Translations under genes and position numbers: made by a program
Shown: piece after piece, positions 45,616 through 55,024 of the stretch
How the letters are laid out: each line of letters opens with the position of its first letter
Position numbering within the stretch: the first letter of the stretch is position 1
Notes under the pieces: generated by a model
What the model saw: the letters and a program-made list of their open reading frames with translations, nothing else
Database searches by the model: none
Told to the model about the DNA's origin: nothing
Source: Gottschalkia acidurici 9a
GTDB taxonomy: Bacteria; Bacillota; Clostridia; Tissierellales; Gottschalkiaceae
DNA length: 64,000 nucleotides
Assembly: GCF_000299355.1 (NCBI RefSeq)
Contig: NC_018664.1
Span: forward strand, 741,115 to 805,114
Direction: 5' to 3'

Positions 45616-46464
45616 CTAAAATCCTGCGATAACTCCACCTTTAAAGTTTTCTTCTATATACTTTTTGATTTTATCTGATTGTAATGCTTTTAAAAGAGCT
45701 TGAAGTTCTGGTCTGTTTTCATCACCTTTTCTTATAGCAATGATATTACCATAAGGAGAACTATTTTCTTCTAATATTAAAGCATCTTTCTGAGGATCAA
45801 ATCCAGCTTCTAATGCATAGTTTCCATTTATAACAGATATATCAACGTCTTTTAAAGTTCTAGGAAGTGAAGCTGAATCTAACGCTTCAAATTTTAAGTT
45901 TTTAGGATTTTCCACTATATCTTTTTCAGTAGCATTAAAGCCAGCATCTTTTTTTAATTTTATTAGTCCATTCTTTTCAAGAATTAAAAGAGCTCTAGCT
46001 CCATTAGTAGCATCTGCTGGTATAGTTACAGTAGAGCCATTCTTAAGTTCATCTATTGATTTAATTTTCTCAGAGTATACTCCCATTGGCTCAAGGTGGA
46101 TAGAACCTAACGATACTAAATTAGTACCTTTCTCTTTGTTGAAGTTTTCTAAGTAAGGTAGATGTTGAAAGAAATTAGCATCTAACTGTTTATCATTTAC
46201 TACTAAATTAGGTTGAACATAGTCACTAAATTCTTTTACTTCTAAAGTAATGCCTTCTTTTTCCAAATCTTCCTTAACTAAAGCTAACATTTTTGCATGA
46301 GGTTCAGGAGACGCTCCTACTTTTAAAGTGATTTTTTCAGTTTTATTTTGTTCAGCAATATTACCATTATCTTTTGACTGATCTGCTTGTTTTTGGCATC
46401 CTGCTAATGCCAGAGAAGATACAAGTATAAGAACAAGCAATAAAATACCTAGTGATTTTTTCAT
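45616..46464 (-). CDS. metQ: Methionine-binding lipoprotein MetQ
   Basis: This NlpA-family substrate-binding lipoprotein has an N-terminal signal with lipobox LALAGC (Cys near residue 23), then KVGASPEPHAKMLALVKEDL, ANFFQHLPYLENF and PADATNGARALLIL, which match MetQ. It delivers D/L-methionine to the MetNI transporter. It is last in the metN-metI-metQ operon. The start has AGGAGG on the minus strand. The 282-residue length is normal. Confidence 0.93.
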   Translation of the reverse strand: MKKSLGILLLVLILVSSLALAGCQKQADQSKDNGNIAEQNKTEKITLKVGASPEPHAKMLALVKEDLEKEGITLEVKEFSDYVQPNLVVNDKQLDANFFQHLPYLENFNKEKGTNLVSLGSIHLEPMGVYSEKIKSIDELKNGSTVTIPADATNGARALLILEKNGLIKLKKDAGFNATEKDIVENPKNLKFEALDSASLPRTLKDVDISVINGNYALEAGFDPQKDALILEENSSPYGNIIAIRKGDENRPELQALLKALQSDKIKKYIEENFKGGVIAGF

Positions 46465-46506
46465 TTATAAATCCTCCTTTTGAATTGTTTATTTTATATA
46501 AAAAAT

Positions 46507-47160
46507 TTATCTTCTTTTGTTAATGGCAAAAACTACTTGATTGCCTATAAACTGAACTACTTGGACTAGAACTATTATGAGTATAACAGATGCAGCCATT
46601 ATATTTGGATCAAACCTATGATATCCATATCTCATTGCTAAGTCTCCAAGACCGCCTCCTCCTATAGTACCAGCCATAGCAGAATATCCAATTAAGTTTA
46701 TAATAGTAAGAGTTATATTAGAAACTATTGAAGGCATAGCCTCAGGAATCAACACTTTAAATATTATTTCCAAATTTGTAGAGCCCATAGCTAAAGCAGC
46801 TTCGACTATTCCACCATCAACTTCTCTTAGAGAACTTTCAATAACTCTAGCAACAAAAGGTGCAGCAGCAATAGATAGTGGAACTATAGTTGCTGTAGTT
46901 CCTATAGTAGTTCCCACTATAAGACGTGCTAATGGAAACAGCAGTATCATAAGTATTAAAAATGGGAAAGATCTACTTATATTTACTACAGTACCTAATA
47001 TAGAATTTAAAATAGGTTTTTCCCACAAACCATCTTTTTCAGTAATGATTAACAATATACCTAGGGGTAGCCCTAATAATACTGATACAATAGTTGAAAC
47101 GGATACCATATATAAAGTTTCCCAAAGTGAAGGTAATAGTAATTCTAGTAAACTATCCAT
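46507..47160 (-). CDS. metI: Methionine ABC transporter permease MetI
   Basis: This 217-residue permease has five or so helices and the EAA loop segment EAALAMGSTNLEIIFKVLIP. MetI features include GTTIGTTATIVPLSIAAAPF and GYSAMAGTIGGGGLGDLA. The gene overlaps metN by 8 bases, giving coupled expression. It forms the membrane channel with the MetN ATPase. Confidence 0.94.
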   Translation of the reverse strand: MDSLLELLLPSLWETLYMVSVSTIVSVLLGLPLGILLIITEKDGLWEKPILNSILGTVVNISRSFPFLILMILLFPLARLIVGTTIGTTATIVPLSIAAAPFVARVIESSLREVDGGIVEAALAMGSTNLEIIFKVLIPEAMPSIVSNITLTIINLIGYSAMAGTIGGGGLGDLAMRYGYHRFDPNIMAASVILIIVLVQVVQFIGNQVVFAINKRR

Positions 47161-48166
47161 TCCATATCACCTCCAGCGAAATATCATGGCTTTCTAGCCA
47201 ACTCAATGCTTCATGAACTTTATTATCATCACCAGTAATTTGTATAGTTAAATTTCCTATACAAGTGCTCATGAGTTCATTTATATCTCCATCAATTATA
47301 TTAATATCTACCTCAAAGTTTCTAATTAAGTTAGACAATATAGGTTCTTTTGCAGATTCACCTAAGTAACTAAGTTTAACAACTTTGGAGCCAGGTATCT
47401 CAGGGAATACTAATTCACTTTTACTGCTTGGCTCTATATGAGAGATAAAAGCTTTAGCAGTAGCTGTTTTAGGTCTAGAAAACACTTCTTCTACAGTATC
47501 TAGCTCTATGATTTTACCATTTTCTATAATAGCGACTCTATTACATATCTCACGAATAACTTCCATTTGATGAGTTATTAAAACTATAGTAAGTTTAAAC
47601 TTATCTTGTATTTCTTTAAGAAGATTTAATATAGATTTAGTAGTTTGAGGATCAAGTGCTGAAGTAGCTTCATCACATAGTAAAACCTTAGGATTGCTAG
47701 CCAAAGCTCTAGCTATAGCAACTCTTTGCTTCTGTCCACCACTTAATTGTGAAGGATATGAACTAGACTTGTCCGACAAACCTACTAATGATAGTAGCTC
47801 TACAACTCTTTCTTTTATTGCCTTTTTATTTAACCCCAATATTTCCAATGGAAAAGCTATGTTATCAAACACAGTTCTAGAACTCAAAAGGTTGAAATGT
47901 TGAAATATCATTCCAACTTCTTTTCTAAGATTTCTTAGCTGACTTTTGTTTAACTCAGTTATATCAATTCCATCTATTATTATAGAACCACTAGTAGGCT
48001 CTTCTAATCTATTTAAAGTTCTAATGAGTGTAGACTTTCCAGCACCACTTAGACCTATAACTCCAAAAATTTCACCTTTAGATATCTCTAGATTTATATT
48101 TTTTAAAGCTTCTAGTGTAGTGTTATTAGATTTATAAACTTTATTTAGATCCTTTATAGTTATCAT
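47153..48166 (-). CDS. metN: Methionine ABC transporter ATP-binding protein MetN
   Basis: This 337-residue ATPase has the P-loop GLSGAGKST near residue 38, signature LSGGQKQR, Walker B LLCDEATSALD and the switch His in LITHQME. The C-terminal 80 residues form a NIL regulatory domain (GDINELMSTCIG, VHEALSWLE), which binds methionine and inhibits transport. It is the first gene of the operon, preceded by a short leader with a hairpin. Confidence 0.95.
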   Translation of the reverse strand: MITIKDLNKVYKSNNTTLEALKNINLEISKGEIFGVIGLSGAGKSTLIRTLNRLEEPTSGSIIIDGIDITELNKSQLRNLRKEVGMIFQHFNLLSSRTVFDNIAFPLEILGLNKKAIKERVVELLSLVGLSDKSSSYPSQLSGGQKQRVAIARALASNPKVLLCDEATSALDPQTTKSILNLLKEIQDKFKLTIVLITHQMEVIREICNRVAIIENGKIIELDTVEEVFSRPKTATAKAFISHIEPSSKSELVFPEIPGSKVVKLSYLGESAKEPILSNLIRNFEVDINIIDGDINELMSTCIGNLTIQITGDDNKVHEALSWLESHDISLEVIWNG

Positions 48167-48191
48167 TATAAGTTCACCAACTCCTTGTACT

Positions 48192-48216
48192 AAAAAACCT
48201 CTTCACTAAGAAGAGA
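48192..48216 (-). terminator. Leader terminator upstream of metN
   Basis: On the minus strand CTCTTC, a short loop, then GAAGAGG and T6. It lies only about 25 bases before the metN start and after a promoter. It therefore implies attenuation or a partial stop in the metN leader. No SAM riboswitch core is visible between them. Confidence 0.6.
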
Positions 48217-48236
48217 TAAAAGCTTTGTATCTATTT

Positions 48237-48265
48237 ATTTTAAGGTGATACCAGTAAATTGTCAA
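48237..48265 (-). promoter_or_regulatory. metNIQ promoter
   Basis: Minus strand TTGACA (48265-48260), 17 bases, TAAAAT (48242-48237). It leaves a leader of about 20 bases before the hairpin. Confidence 0.65.
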
Positions 48266-48423
48266 GGTGATTTATCTAAAAAACATACAATTCATATATG
48301 AATACATGGATTAATGTAAAAATACGCTATTAAAGCATAAAAATAAAAAGAATGGTTATAAATAAAAATAAGTGGGACATAATACTAAAAGAAGAAAATA
48401 TATCAACACTAAGGAGGATAAAC

Positions 48424-48630
48424 ATGAGTTTAAAAAATCCAGTAAGTTTAAGTCAAATCAATCAAAAAGAACTACTAACTGTGCAAGACATAGTATCATC
48501 ACATCAATTAATATCTAAAAAATTAGGTGACTACGCTAATCAATGCCAAGATGCTCAGTTAAAACAAATTTTTCAACAAGCTTCACAAGAAGCGAGCACT
48601 ACTGCTCAAAACTTAATTCAATCATTATAA
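48424..48630 (+). CDS. Small CotF-like spore coat protein
   Basis: This 68-residue helical, Gln-rich protein reads LTVQDIVSSHQLISKKLGDY, with further segments resembling the first helices of CotF/coat-F domain proteins. The ATG at 48424 is behind AAGGAGG; an open frame extends upstream to 48352 without a site. A second, longer coat-F gene follows after 16 bases. The two are probably made together in the mother cell, in a short spore-specific operon. Confidence 0.75.
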   Translation: MSLKNPVSLSQINQKELLTVQDIVSSHQLISKKLGDYANQCQDAQLKQIFQQASQEASTTAQNLIQSL

Positions 48631-48646
48631 TAGGAGGTTTTAGAAT

Positions 48647-48901
48647 ATGAGTATGCAAGAAAAAGACATCTTAATAGATGCATTATCGACTACAAAATCT
48701 AGTTTAGGAATATACAATATGGCTATAATGGAAACATCAAATATGCAACTTAGAAATACATTACAACAATTAAGAGATGGAGCAGAACAGTTCCAATATC
48801 AACTATATCAAATAGCTGAACAAAAAGGATATTATCAAGCTCCACAAGCAGCTAGTCAGCAAGAGTTACAACAAGCTAAAACTAGCTTATTACAAGGATA
48901 A
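48647..48901 (+). CDS. Spore coat protein, CotF family
   Basis: This 84-residue protein carries a coat-F domain of two helices (DILIDALSTTKSSLGIYN, TLQQLRDGAEQFQYQLYQIA) with a Gln/Ala-rich C-terminus. It follows the first coat gene with an AGGAGG site, so it is in the same operon. The family localises to the spore coat in bacilli and clostridia. Confidence 0.85.
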   Translation: MSMQEKDILIDALSTTKSSLGIYNMAIMETSNMQLRNTLQQLRDGAEQFQYQLYQIAEQKGYYQAPQAASQQELQQAKTSLLQG

Positions 48902-48920
48902 TAAGAATTAATTTAAGGTA

Positions 48921-48949
48921 TTGATTTTTAAAAATACTTATGATAAGAT
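48921..48949 (+). promoter_or_regulatory. pyr operon promoter
   Basis: TTGATT (48921-48926), 17 bases, TAAGAT (48944-48949). Confidence 0.7.
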
Positions 48950-48955
48950 ACTTAA

Positions 48956-49100
48956 AAAGAACCTTTAATTCTGATCCAGAGAGGTCAGGAAGGAAGATAT
49001 ATCGGTTGTTTAATTAAGTATCTAAAACTAATACTACTAGCACTTCTGTGTATAGTTGTATACGATAGAGCCTTCCTGTAACTAGGGAAGGCTTTTTTTA
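48956..49100 (+). promoter_or_regulatory. PyrR-binding attenuator of the pyr operon
   Basis: The PyrR recognition loop is seen as GATCCAGAGAGGTC at 48973-48986, within a short stem. Downstream, AGCCTTCC (49069-49076) and GGGAAGGCT form a terminator followed by T7 at about 49091-49098. With UMP bound, PyrR protects the loop and allows termination; otherwise an antiterminator forms. It controls pyrBICFKDE. The pyrR gene is not in this window. Confidence 0.85.
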
Positions 49101-49145
49101 TACCTTTTAAAACAGTCCAGTGAGACTTAAAAGGAGGAAAACAAT

Positions 49146-50069
49146 ATGATAAAAGGAAGACATCTTATAGAACCTATGGATTTTACAATAGAAGAACTAG
49201 AAGAAATATTTGAAGTTGCAGATGATATCATAAAGAACCCAGAAAAATATACTGATATTTGTAAGGGAAAGATATTGGCAACTCTTTTTTATGAGCCTAG
49301 TACAAGGACGAGACTTAGTTTTGAATCAGCTATGTTAAGACTAGGAGGAAATATAATTGGGTTTTCAGATGCAAACTCAAGTTCAGTGTCTAAGGGAGAA
49401 AGTATAGCAGATACTATAAGAACAGTAAGTTGCTATGCAGATATAGCTGCTATAAGACATCCTAAAGAAGGAGCTCCAAAAGTAGCATCATTTTATTCAA
49501 ACATACCTGTAATAAATGCTGGAGATGGTGGACATCAGCATCCTACACAAACACTTACAGACCTTCTAACTATAAGAACCATAAAAGGATCTTGCAATAA
49601 CCTAACTATAGGACTTTGTGGTGACTTAAGATTTGGAAGAACTGTACATTCACTTATAAAAGCTATGTCTCGATATGAAAATATAAAGTTTATACTAATT
49701 TCACCAAATGAACTTAAAATACCAGAATATATAAAAAGCGAAGTGTTAAGAAAAAATAATATAGAATTTGAAGAAGTGGAAAGCTTAGAAGATAGCATAA
49801 ACAAATTGGACATACTATACATGACTAGAGTTCAAAAAGAAAGATTTTTTAACGAAGAGGACTACGTAAGACTTAAGGATAGCTATATACTAGATAGTGA
49901 AAAAATGGCTAAGGCGAAGGATGACATGATAGTACTTCATCCATTACCGAGAGTTAATGAGATATCATACGAAATAGATAATGATCCTAGAGCATACTAT
50001 TTCAAACAAGCGAAACTTGGTATGTATGTGAGAATGGCACTAATGGTAAAGTTACTGGGGGTGTGCTAA
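49146..50069 (+). CDS. pyrB: Aspartate carbamoyltransferase catalytic chain
   Basis: PyrB condenses carbamoyl phosphate and aspartate in the first committed step of pyrimidine synthesis. The carbamoyl-phosphate motif [11 protein letters not shown] is near residue 51; [12 protein letters not shown] and the aspartate-binding HPLPRVNEI are present. The 307-residue length is normal. The start is behind AAAAGGAGG. It is first gene after the PyrR attenuator, and the regulatory subunit PyrI follows directly. Confidence 0.95.
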   Translation: MIKGRHLIEPMDFTIEELEEIFEVADDIIKNPEKYTDICKGKILATLFYEPSTRTRLSFESAMLRLGGNIIGFSDANSSSVSKGESIADTIRTVSCYADIAAIRHPKEGAPKVASFYSNIPVINAGDGGHQHPTQTLTDLLTIRTIKGSCNNLTIGLCGDLRFGRTVHSLIKAMSRYENIKFILISPNELKIPEYIKSEVLRKNNIEFEEVESLEDSINKLDILYMTRVQKERFFNEEDYVRLKDSYILDSEKMAKAKDDMIVLHPLPRVNEISYEIDNDPRAYYFKQAKLGMYVRMALMVKLLGVC

Positions 50070-50501
50070 TTGGTTTCTATAAATAGTATAAAGAAGGGTA
50101 TAGTAATAGATCATATAAAAGCTGGATACGGTATAAAAATATATAATTATTTAGGACTGGATAAAGTAGATTTTACAGTAGCACTTATAAAGAATGCCGT
50201 TAGTGATAAAAGAGATAAAAAAGATATAATAAAAATTGAAAATGTTATGGATATGGATTTTACAGTATTAGGACTTATAGATCCTAATCTTACTATAAAC
50301 ATAATAGAAGACGAAGTCATAAAAGAAAAGATAAAATTGAAGATACCTGAAAGAGTAGATGATGTTATAAAGTGTAAGAATCCTAGATGTATAACTTCAG
50401 TTGAAAAATATATAACACATACTTTTTTCTTAGTAGACGAGGAAAGGGGACAATATAGATGTCAGTATTGCGATGAAATATATACTTTTCCAGAATTATA
50501 A
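50070..50501 (+). CDS. pyrI: Aspartate carbamoyltransferase regulatory chain
   Basis: PyrI forms allosteric regulatory dimers for the PyrB catalytic trimer and is found in some clostridia. The N-terminal nucleotide-binding domain starts [15 protein letters not shown]. The C-terminal zinc domain has CKNPRC and, after a gap, CQYC, the four zinc cysteines. The start is TTG directly after the pyrB stop, with TGGGGGTG upstream. The 143-residue length is typical. Confidence 0.93.
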   Translation: MVSINSIKKGIVIDHIKAGYGIKIYNYLGLDKVDFTVALIKNAVSDKRDKKDIIKIENVMDMDFTVLGLIDPNLTINIIEDEVIKEKIKLKIPERVDDVIKCKNPRCITSVEKYITHTFFLVDEERGQYRCQYCDEIYTFPEL

Positions 50502-50513
50502 GGGGGATTTAAA

Positions 50514-51698
50514 ATGGACTTACTTATAAAGAATGCTAGAATAATAGATTCATCTCAAGATTTTAAGGGTGATGTATATATAAAAGATGGAATTATAGAT
50601 AAAATAGGTAAAGATATAAATATAAACTGTGAAGTAGTAGATGCTAAAGGGCTAATATTAATGCCCTCGTTTATAGACTTACATGTACACTTTAGGGAAC
50701 CGGGATATGAATATAAAGAAGATATAAGAACTGGAAGTTTGTCAGCACTAAGAGGTGGATATACAACAGTTAATTTAATGGGAAACACAAATCCAATATG
50801 CAGTACAAAAGAAACAGTAGACTATGTATTAAAAACATCTGAAGAAGTAGGTCTTATAGACATACACCAAACAGTATCTATGACAAGAGATTTTGATGGA
50901 GAAGATATAAGTCATTTAGATAATATACCAGACTATGTAAAGTTCATATCAGATGATGGTAAGGGTGTTAAAAACAATAAAGTAATGCTAGATATAATGA
51001 TAAAATCAAAAGAAAAAGATTTAGTGAATATATCACATGCAGAGGACGAAGACATAACACCATTCTGTACAAGATTATCAGAAAATATCATTACATCTAG
51101 AGACATAGAGCTAGCGAAGTATACAGGGGCAAGACTTCATATGGCTCATGTAAGTACAATAGAAGCTATGAAATATATAATAGAAGCTAAAAGAAGTGGT
51201 GCAAATGTAACCTGCGAAGTAGCCCCACATCATATAGCATTAACAAATGAAGTAGAATACAGAGTAAATCCACCACTAAGAGAAAAAGAGGATGTAGAAT
51301 TTTTGATAGATTGTATAAAAAATAACTGGGTAGATATGATAGCAACAGATCATGCTCCACATTCAGAAGAAGACAAGAAAAATGGAGCACCAGGTATGGT
51401 TGGACTAGAAACTGCATTTTCAGTATGTCTTACTAAATTAGTAAAAGAGGGACATATAGGTTTAAATAAATTATCAGAATTAATGAGTAAAAACCCAGCT
51501 AAACTTATGAAAGTAAATAAAGGCGAGATAAAAATAGGGTTAGATGGAGATTTAGTTTTAGTAGATATAGATAAAAAAATAAAGGTAAATCCAGAAGAAT
51601 TTGCATCAAAGGGTAGAAACACAGTATTTAAAGATATGGAGTTTTTCGGAAGTGTAGAAAAGACTATAGTAAAAGGGAAAGTGCTATATTCGAGATAA
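50514..51698 (+). CDS. pyrC: Dihydroorotase
   Basis: PyrC cyclises carbamoyl aspartate. This is the class I zinc amidohydrolase type, with the HxH metal motif DLHVHFREPGYEYKEDI near residue 58, later ISHAED and APHH segments, and the essential ATDHAPHSEEDK near residue 280. The 394-residue length is typical. It begins after AAGGGGG. Note the position of the operon's carbamoyl-phosphate synthase: none is present here. Confidence 0.94.
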   Translation: MDLLIKNARIIDSSQDFKGDVYIKDGIIDKIGKDININCEVVDAKGLILMPSFIDLHVHFREPGYEYKEDIRTGSLSALRGGYTTVNLMGNTNPICSTKETVDYVLKTSEEVGLIDIHQTVSMTRDFDGEDISHLDNIPDYVKFISDDGKGVKNNKVMLDIMIKSKEKDLVNISHAEDEDITPFCTRLSENIITSRDIELAKYTGARLHMAHVSTIEAMKYIIEAKRSGANVTCEVAPHHIALTNEVEYRVNPPLREKEDVEFLIDCIKNNWVDMIATDHAPHSEEDKKNGAPGMVGLETAFSVCLTKLVKEGHIGLNKLSELMSKNPAKLMKVNKGEIKIGLDGDLVLVDIDKKIKVNPEEFASKGRNTVFKDMEFFGSVEKTIVKGKVLYSR

Positions 51699-51723
51699 AC
51701 TAAAAGAGGAGGATTTACAACTT

Positions 51724-52584
51724 ATGATTATAGATAAATTATTTGAAGCAGTAGAAAAGAAGGGACACGTATGTGTAGGGCTAGATACTGATATAAGTTA
51801 TATACCAGAAGGTCTTTTTAAAAAATTCAACTCAATATCAGATGCGATATTTGAATATAACAGAAAAATAATAGATGCAACACTAGATGCATCATCTTGT
51901 TTCAAAGTTCAAATAGCATACTATGAAGCTTATGGACTAGAGGGAATAATAGCTTACAAAAAAACACTAGAATACTTAAGATCTAAAGAAACTATTATAA
52001 TAGCGGATATAAAACGTGGAGACATATCTAAAACAGCAGAAATGTATGCTAAAGGGCACTTTGAAGGAGACTTTGAAAGTGACTTTATAACACTTAGTCC
52101 ATACATGGGAATAGACAGTATAGAGCCATATTTAGAGTATGTAAAAAACAATGAAAAGGGGCTATTTCCCCTAATCAGAACATCAAATCAAGGTGCAAAA
52201 GATATACAGTATATAAAAGATGAGAACGGAGAAAGAATATTTAACGTGGTTGGAAAGAAGATTCAACAACTTGGGGACAAATATCTAGGAAACTGTGGAT
52301 ATAGTTCAATTGGTGGAGTAGTAGGATGTACTCATAGAGAAGAAGCTGTGGAAATAAGAAATACATTAGATAGAATGTTTTTCTTAATACCAGGATATGG
52401 AGCGCAAGGTGGAGCAGCAGAAGACGTAAAAGCACTTTTAAAAGATGGAAATGGTGGAGTAGTAAATTCATCTAGAGGGATACTATTAGCATATAAAAAG
52501 CATGAAGATGGAGCAGAAAAATTCGATATATATGCAAGAGAAGAAGCTATAAGCATGAGGGAGGCAATTAGAAATGTCATCTAA
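51724..52584 (+). CDS. pyrF: Orotidine-5'-phosphate decarboxylase, type 2
   Basis: This 286-residue OMP decarboxylase makes UMP. It is the longer type-2 form (bacterial pyrF2) with GLDTDISYIP near the N-terminus and the catalytic loop IIADIKRGDISKTAEMYAKG. The C-terminal PGYGAQGG is the phosphate-binding end. The start follows AGAGGAGG. Its end overlaps the start of pyrK by 11 bases. Confidence 0.93.
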   Translation: MIIDKLFEAVEKKGHVCVGLDTDISYIPEGLFKKFNSISDAIFEYNRKIIDATLDASSCFKVQIAYYEAYGLEGIIAYKKTLEYLRSKETIIIADIKRGDISKTAEMYAKGHFEGDFESDFITLSPYMGIDSIEPYLEYVKNNEKGLFPLIRTSNQGAKDIQYIKDENGERIFNVVGKKIQQLGDKYLGNCGYSSIGGVVGCTHREEAVEIRNTLDRMFFLIPGYGAQGGAAEDVKALLKDGNGGVVNSSRGILLAYKKHEDGAEKFDIYAREEAISMREAIRNVI

Positions 52585-53296
52585 ATATACAAAAGCAAGA
52601 GTTATAGAGAATATAGAAATAGCTAAAAATATATTTAAAATGACTATAGAAGGCGACTATTCAAAAGACAAAGCAGGACAATTTTATATGTTAAGAGCAT
52701 GGGGAATAGAGCCCTTTCTTTCAAGACCAATAAGTATCCATGATGCAAATGAAAGCGGAATAGAGTTTCTTTATGAGGTTAGGGGTGAAGGAACTAGAAT
52801 CTTTAGTGAACTTGAAAATGGAGACTATATAGAATTGCTAGGACCAGTTGGAAATGGATTTTATATTGAGAATATAAGTGGAAAAGTGGCAATAGTAACT
52901 GGTGGAATAGGGATAGCACCAATGTATATGACTGCTAAAAAACTTAAAGAAAAAGGTGTAGAAGTAGATTTTTATGCAGGATTTAGAGATGAAGTATATT
53001 CACTAGACTATGTAAAAGATTATGTAAAAGAAGTTAGCATTTGTACAGACTCAGGTTGTGTGGGACATAAAGGACTTGTAATAGATGTATTCGATCCTAA
53101 AAAATATGATGTAGTATTATCATGTGGACCAACACCTATGATGGAAAGAGTAGCGAAAATGTGTGATGAAGTAGGAACTTTAAGCTATGTTTCACTAGAG
53201 AGTCATATGGCTTGTGGAGTTGGAGCTTGTTTAGGTTGTACTTGTGATACTAAAGAAGGTAAAAAAGAGTATGTAAAGAAGGCCCAGTTTTCTTAG
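52574..53296 (+). CDS. pyrK: Dihydroorotate dehydrogenase electron transfer subunit, C-terminus altered by a frameshift
   Basis: PyrK carries FAD and a [2Fe-2S] cluster and passes electrons from PyrD to NAD. It has RPISIHD for flavin binding, VTGGIGIAPM for NAD, and the first three cluster cysteines in ACGVGACLGCTC. The frame then ends KKEYVKKAQFS, without the fourth cysteine. In the next frame, directly after the A6 run 53261-53266, the sequence reads [18 protein letters not shown] and stops at 53322, which is the expected PyrK ending. One extra A restores it. This may be a sequence error, a mutation or slippage. Confidence 0.88.
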   Translation: MSSKYTKARVIENIEIAKNIFKMTIEGDYSKDKAGQFYMLRAWGIEPFLSRPISIHDANESGIEFLYEVRGEGTRIFSELENGDYIELLGPVGNGFYIENISGKVAIVTGGIGIAPMYMTAKKLKEKGVEVDFYAGFRDEVYSLDYVKDYVKEVSICTDSGCVGHKGLVIDVFDPKKYDVVLSCGPTPMMERVAKMCDEVGTLSYVSLESHMACGVGACLGCTCDTKEGKKEYVKKAQFS

Positions 53297-53314
53297 GAAA
53301 GGATGTGTTTGTAG

Positions 53315-54214
53315 ATGCTTAAGGTAAATATCTGTGGAGTAGAACTTAAAAATCCTGTGATTACGGCTTCTGGGACTTTTGGATTTGGAGAGGAATATAA
53401 CGAGTACTATGATGTATCTAAGCTTGGAGGGATATCTACAAAAGGTCTTACTATAAACCCTAAAGCAGGTAATGACGGAATTAGAATTCATGAAGTAACT
53501 GGAGGGCTTATAAACAGCATAGGACTTCAAAATCCAGGAATAGATGAATTTATAAACAGAGAATATCCTAAGATGAAAAAATTAGGGACAGTAACTCTAG
53601 CTAACTTAGGTGGAGGAACTATAGAAGATTATTTAGCAGGTATAGAAAAATTAAATAAAACAGATATAGAACTTATAGAGTTAAACATATCATGTCCAAA
53701 CGTTAAATCAGGTGGTATGGCATTTGGTATACAGTCCAACGTAGCATATGATGTAGTTAAAAAAGTAAAAGAAGTAGCTGAAAAGCCAGTAATAGTAAAG
53801 CTTTCACCAAATGCAGAAGATATAGTAGATATGGCAGTAAAATGTGTAGAAGGTGGAGCAGATGGACTTTCACTAGTAAATACTTTTAAAGCTATAGCTA
53901 TAGATATAAGAAAAAGAAAACCTGTATTTAACAATGTATTTGCAGGACTTTCAGGACCATGTATAAAGCCAATAGCACTAAGAATGGTTTATGAAGTAGC
54001 AGGAGCAGTGGATGTTCCTATAATAGGAATGGGTGGAATAATGAATTGGCAAGATGCTGTAGAGTTCATAATGGCAGGTGCTGATGCTATACAAGTAGGA
54101 AGTGCAAACTTTGCAAGACCAGATGTTGCAATAGAGATAATAGATGGAATAGAGAAGTTCATGATAGAAGAAGGAATAAAATCATTAGATGAAATTAAGG
54201 GAATAGCTAGATAA
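53315..54214 (+). CDS. pyrD: Dihydroorotate dehydrogenase, NAD-linked type 1B
   Basis: PyrD oxidises dihydroorotate using FMN. This is the B form, working with PyrK: the catalytic Cys lies in [23 protein letters not shown] is near the N-terminus, and [19 protein letters not shown] is the FMN phosphate site. The 299-residue length is typical. Its start ATG overlaps the restored pyrK ending, which is strong support for the frame interpretation of pyrK. Confidence 0.94.
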   Translation: MLKVNICGVELKNPVITASGTFGFGEEYNEYYDVSKLGGISTKGLTINPKAGNDGIRIHEVTGGLINSIGLQNPGIDEFINREYPKMKKLGTVTLANLGGGTIEDYLAGIEKLNKTDIELIELNISCPNVKSGGMAFGIQSNVAYDVVKKVKEVAEKPVIVKLSPNAEDIVDMAVKCVEGGADGLSLVNTFKAIAIDIRKRKPVFNNVFAGLSGPCIKPIALRMVYEVAGAVDVPIIGMGGIMNWQDAVEFIMAGADAIQVGSANFARPDVAIEIIDGIEKFMIEEGIKSLDEIKGIAR

Positions 54215-54258
54215 ACAGAGAACCAAAGTGAGAAATATATACTGGGAGGAGAATATAA

Positions 54259-54831
54259 ATGAGCGATAAAGTAATAGAAATATTTAAAGAGGTAGAAGCA
54301 TTATTAGAGGGACATTTTTTACTATCATCAGGAAAGCACAGCAATAGATACGTTCAATGTGCGAAGTTATTACAATATCCGGATAAAGCGGCGGAAGTAC
54401 TTAAAATAGCAGTAGAAAAAATAAAAGACCTAGGTATAGATCTAGTGGTAGGACCAGCTATGGGTGGAGTAGTAGTATCTTATGAACTAGGAAGACAACT
54501 TGGAAAACCAGCTATATTCACTGAAAGAGAAAATGGAGAAATGACTTTAAGAAGAGGGTTCAAAGTGGAACCTGGACAAAAAGTTATAATAGCAGAAGAT
54601 GTTGTAACTACAGGAAAATCATCTCTTGAAACTATAAAAGTAATAGAAGAAGCAGGCGGAGAAGTAGTAGGAATAGCTTGTTTAGTAGATAGACAAAGCT
54701 CAAACATAGACTATCCAATATACAGCTGTATTCAACTAAACATAGAAAGCTTCGATAAAGAAGACTGTCCTCTATGTAAAGAAGGAAAAATAGAAGTAGT
54801 AAAACCAGGAAGCAGACAAATAAAAGCATAG
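54259..54831 (+). CDS. pyrE: Orotate phosphoribosyltransferase
   Basis: PyrE converts orotate and PRPP to OMP. The PRPP-binding motif [16 protein letters not shown] is near residue 112, with [18 protein letters not shown] and LRRGFKV before it. The 190-residue length is normal. It is last in the pyr operon, behind GGGAGGAG, and ends at a strong terminator. Confidence 0.94.
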   Translation: MSDKVIEIFKEVEALLEGHFLLSSGKHSNRYVQCAKLLQYPDKAAEVLKIAVEKIKDLGIDLVVGPAMGGVVVSYELGRQLGKPAIFTERENGEMTLRRGFKVEPGQKVIIAEDVVTTGKSSLETIKVIEEAGGEVVGIACLVDRQSSNIDYPIYSCIQLNIESFDKEDCPLCKEGKIEVVKPGSRQIKA

Positions 54832-54843
54832 GTAAATACTAAC

Positions 54844-54882
54844 AAAAAGTTCTTACAACGGTTAATGTAAGAACTTTTTTTA
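54844..54882 (+). terminator. Terminator of the pyr operon
   Basis: AAAAAGTTCTTACA (54844-54857) pairs with TGTAAGAACTTTTT (54866-54879), with T7. Confidence 0.9.
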
Positions 54883-54887
54883 TTTAC

Positions 54888-54978
54888 TAAAAGAGTTCTA
54901 GAAAGTATAGATTTATAATTTGCATAGTATATAATTAATTTCAATAATTATGTTTTATATCATAAAACAATTCATGTA
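54888..54978 (+). repeat. Imperfect direct repeat, left copy, carrying a promoter
   Basis: About 85 bases starting AAAGAGTTCTAGAAAGTATA match 55883-55970 closely, through a TATAAT-like segment. It lies just upstream of the chloramphenicol-acetyltransferase-like gene. Confidence 0.7.
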
Positions 54979-55024
54979 TAATACTCTATACTGGAGAAAA
55001 TTATTATTAATAGGAGTTGAAAAT

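Noticed and set aside
48200-48330. SAM (S-box) riboswitch before metN
   Set aside because: The distance from the promoter to the hairpin is only about 20 bases and no S-box core was found.
51187-51622. Long minus-strand frames within pyrC
   Set aside because: They are antisense shadows of a well-supported gene.
53262-53290. Deletion between short direct repeats in pyrK
   Set aside because: A single missing A in the A6 run explains the frame and keeps the fourth cysteine without any larger deletion, so it is simpler.
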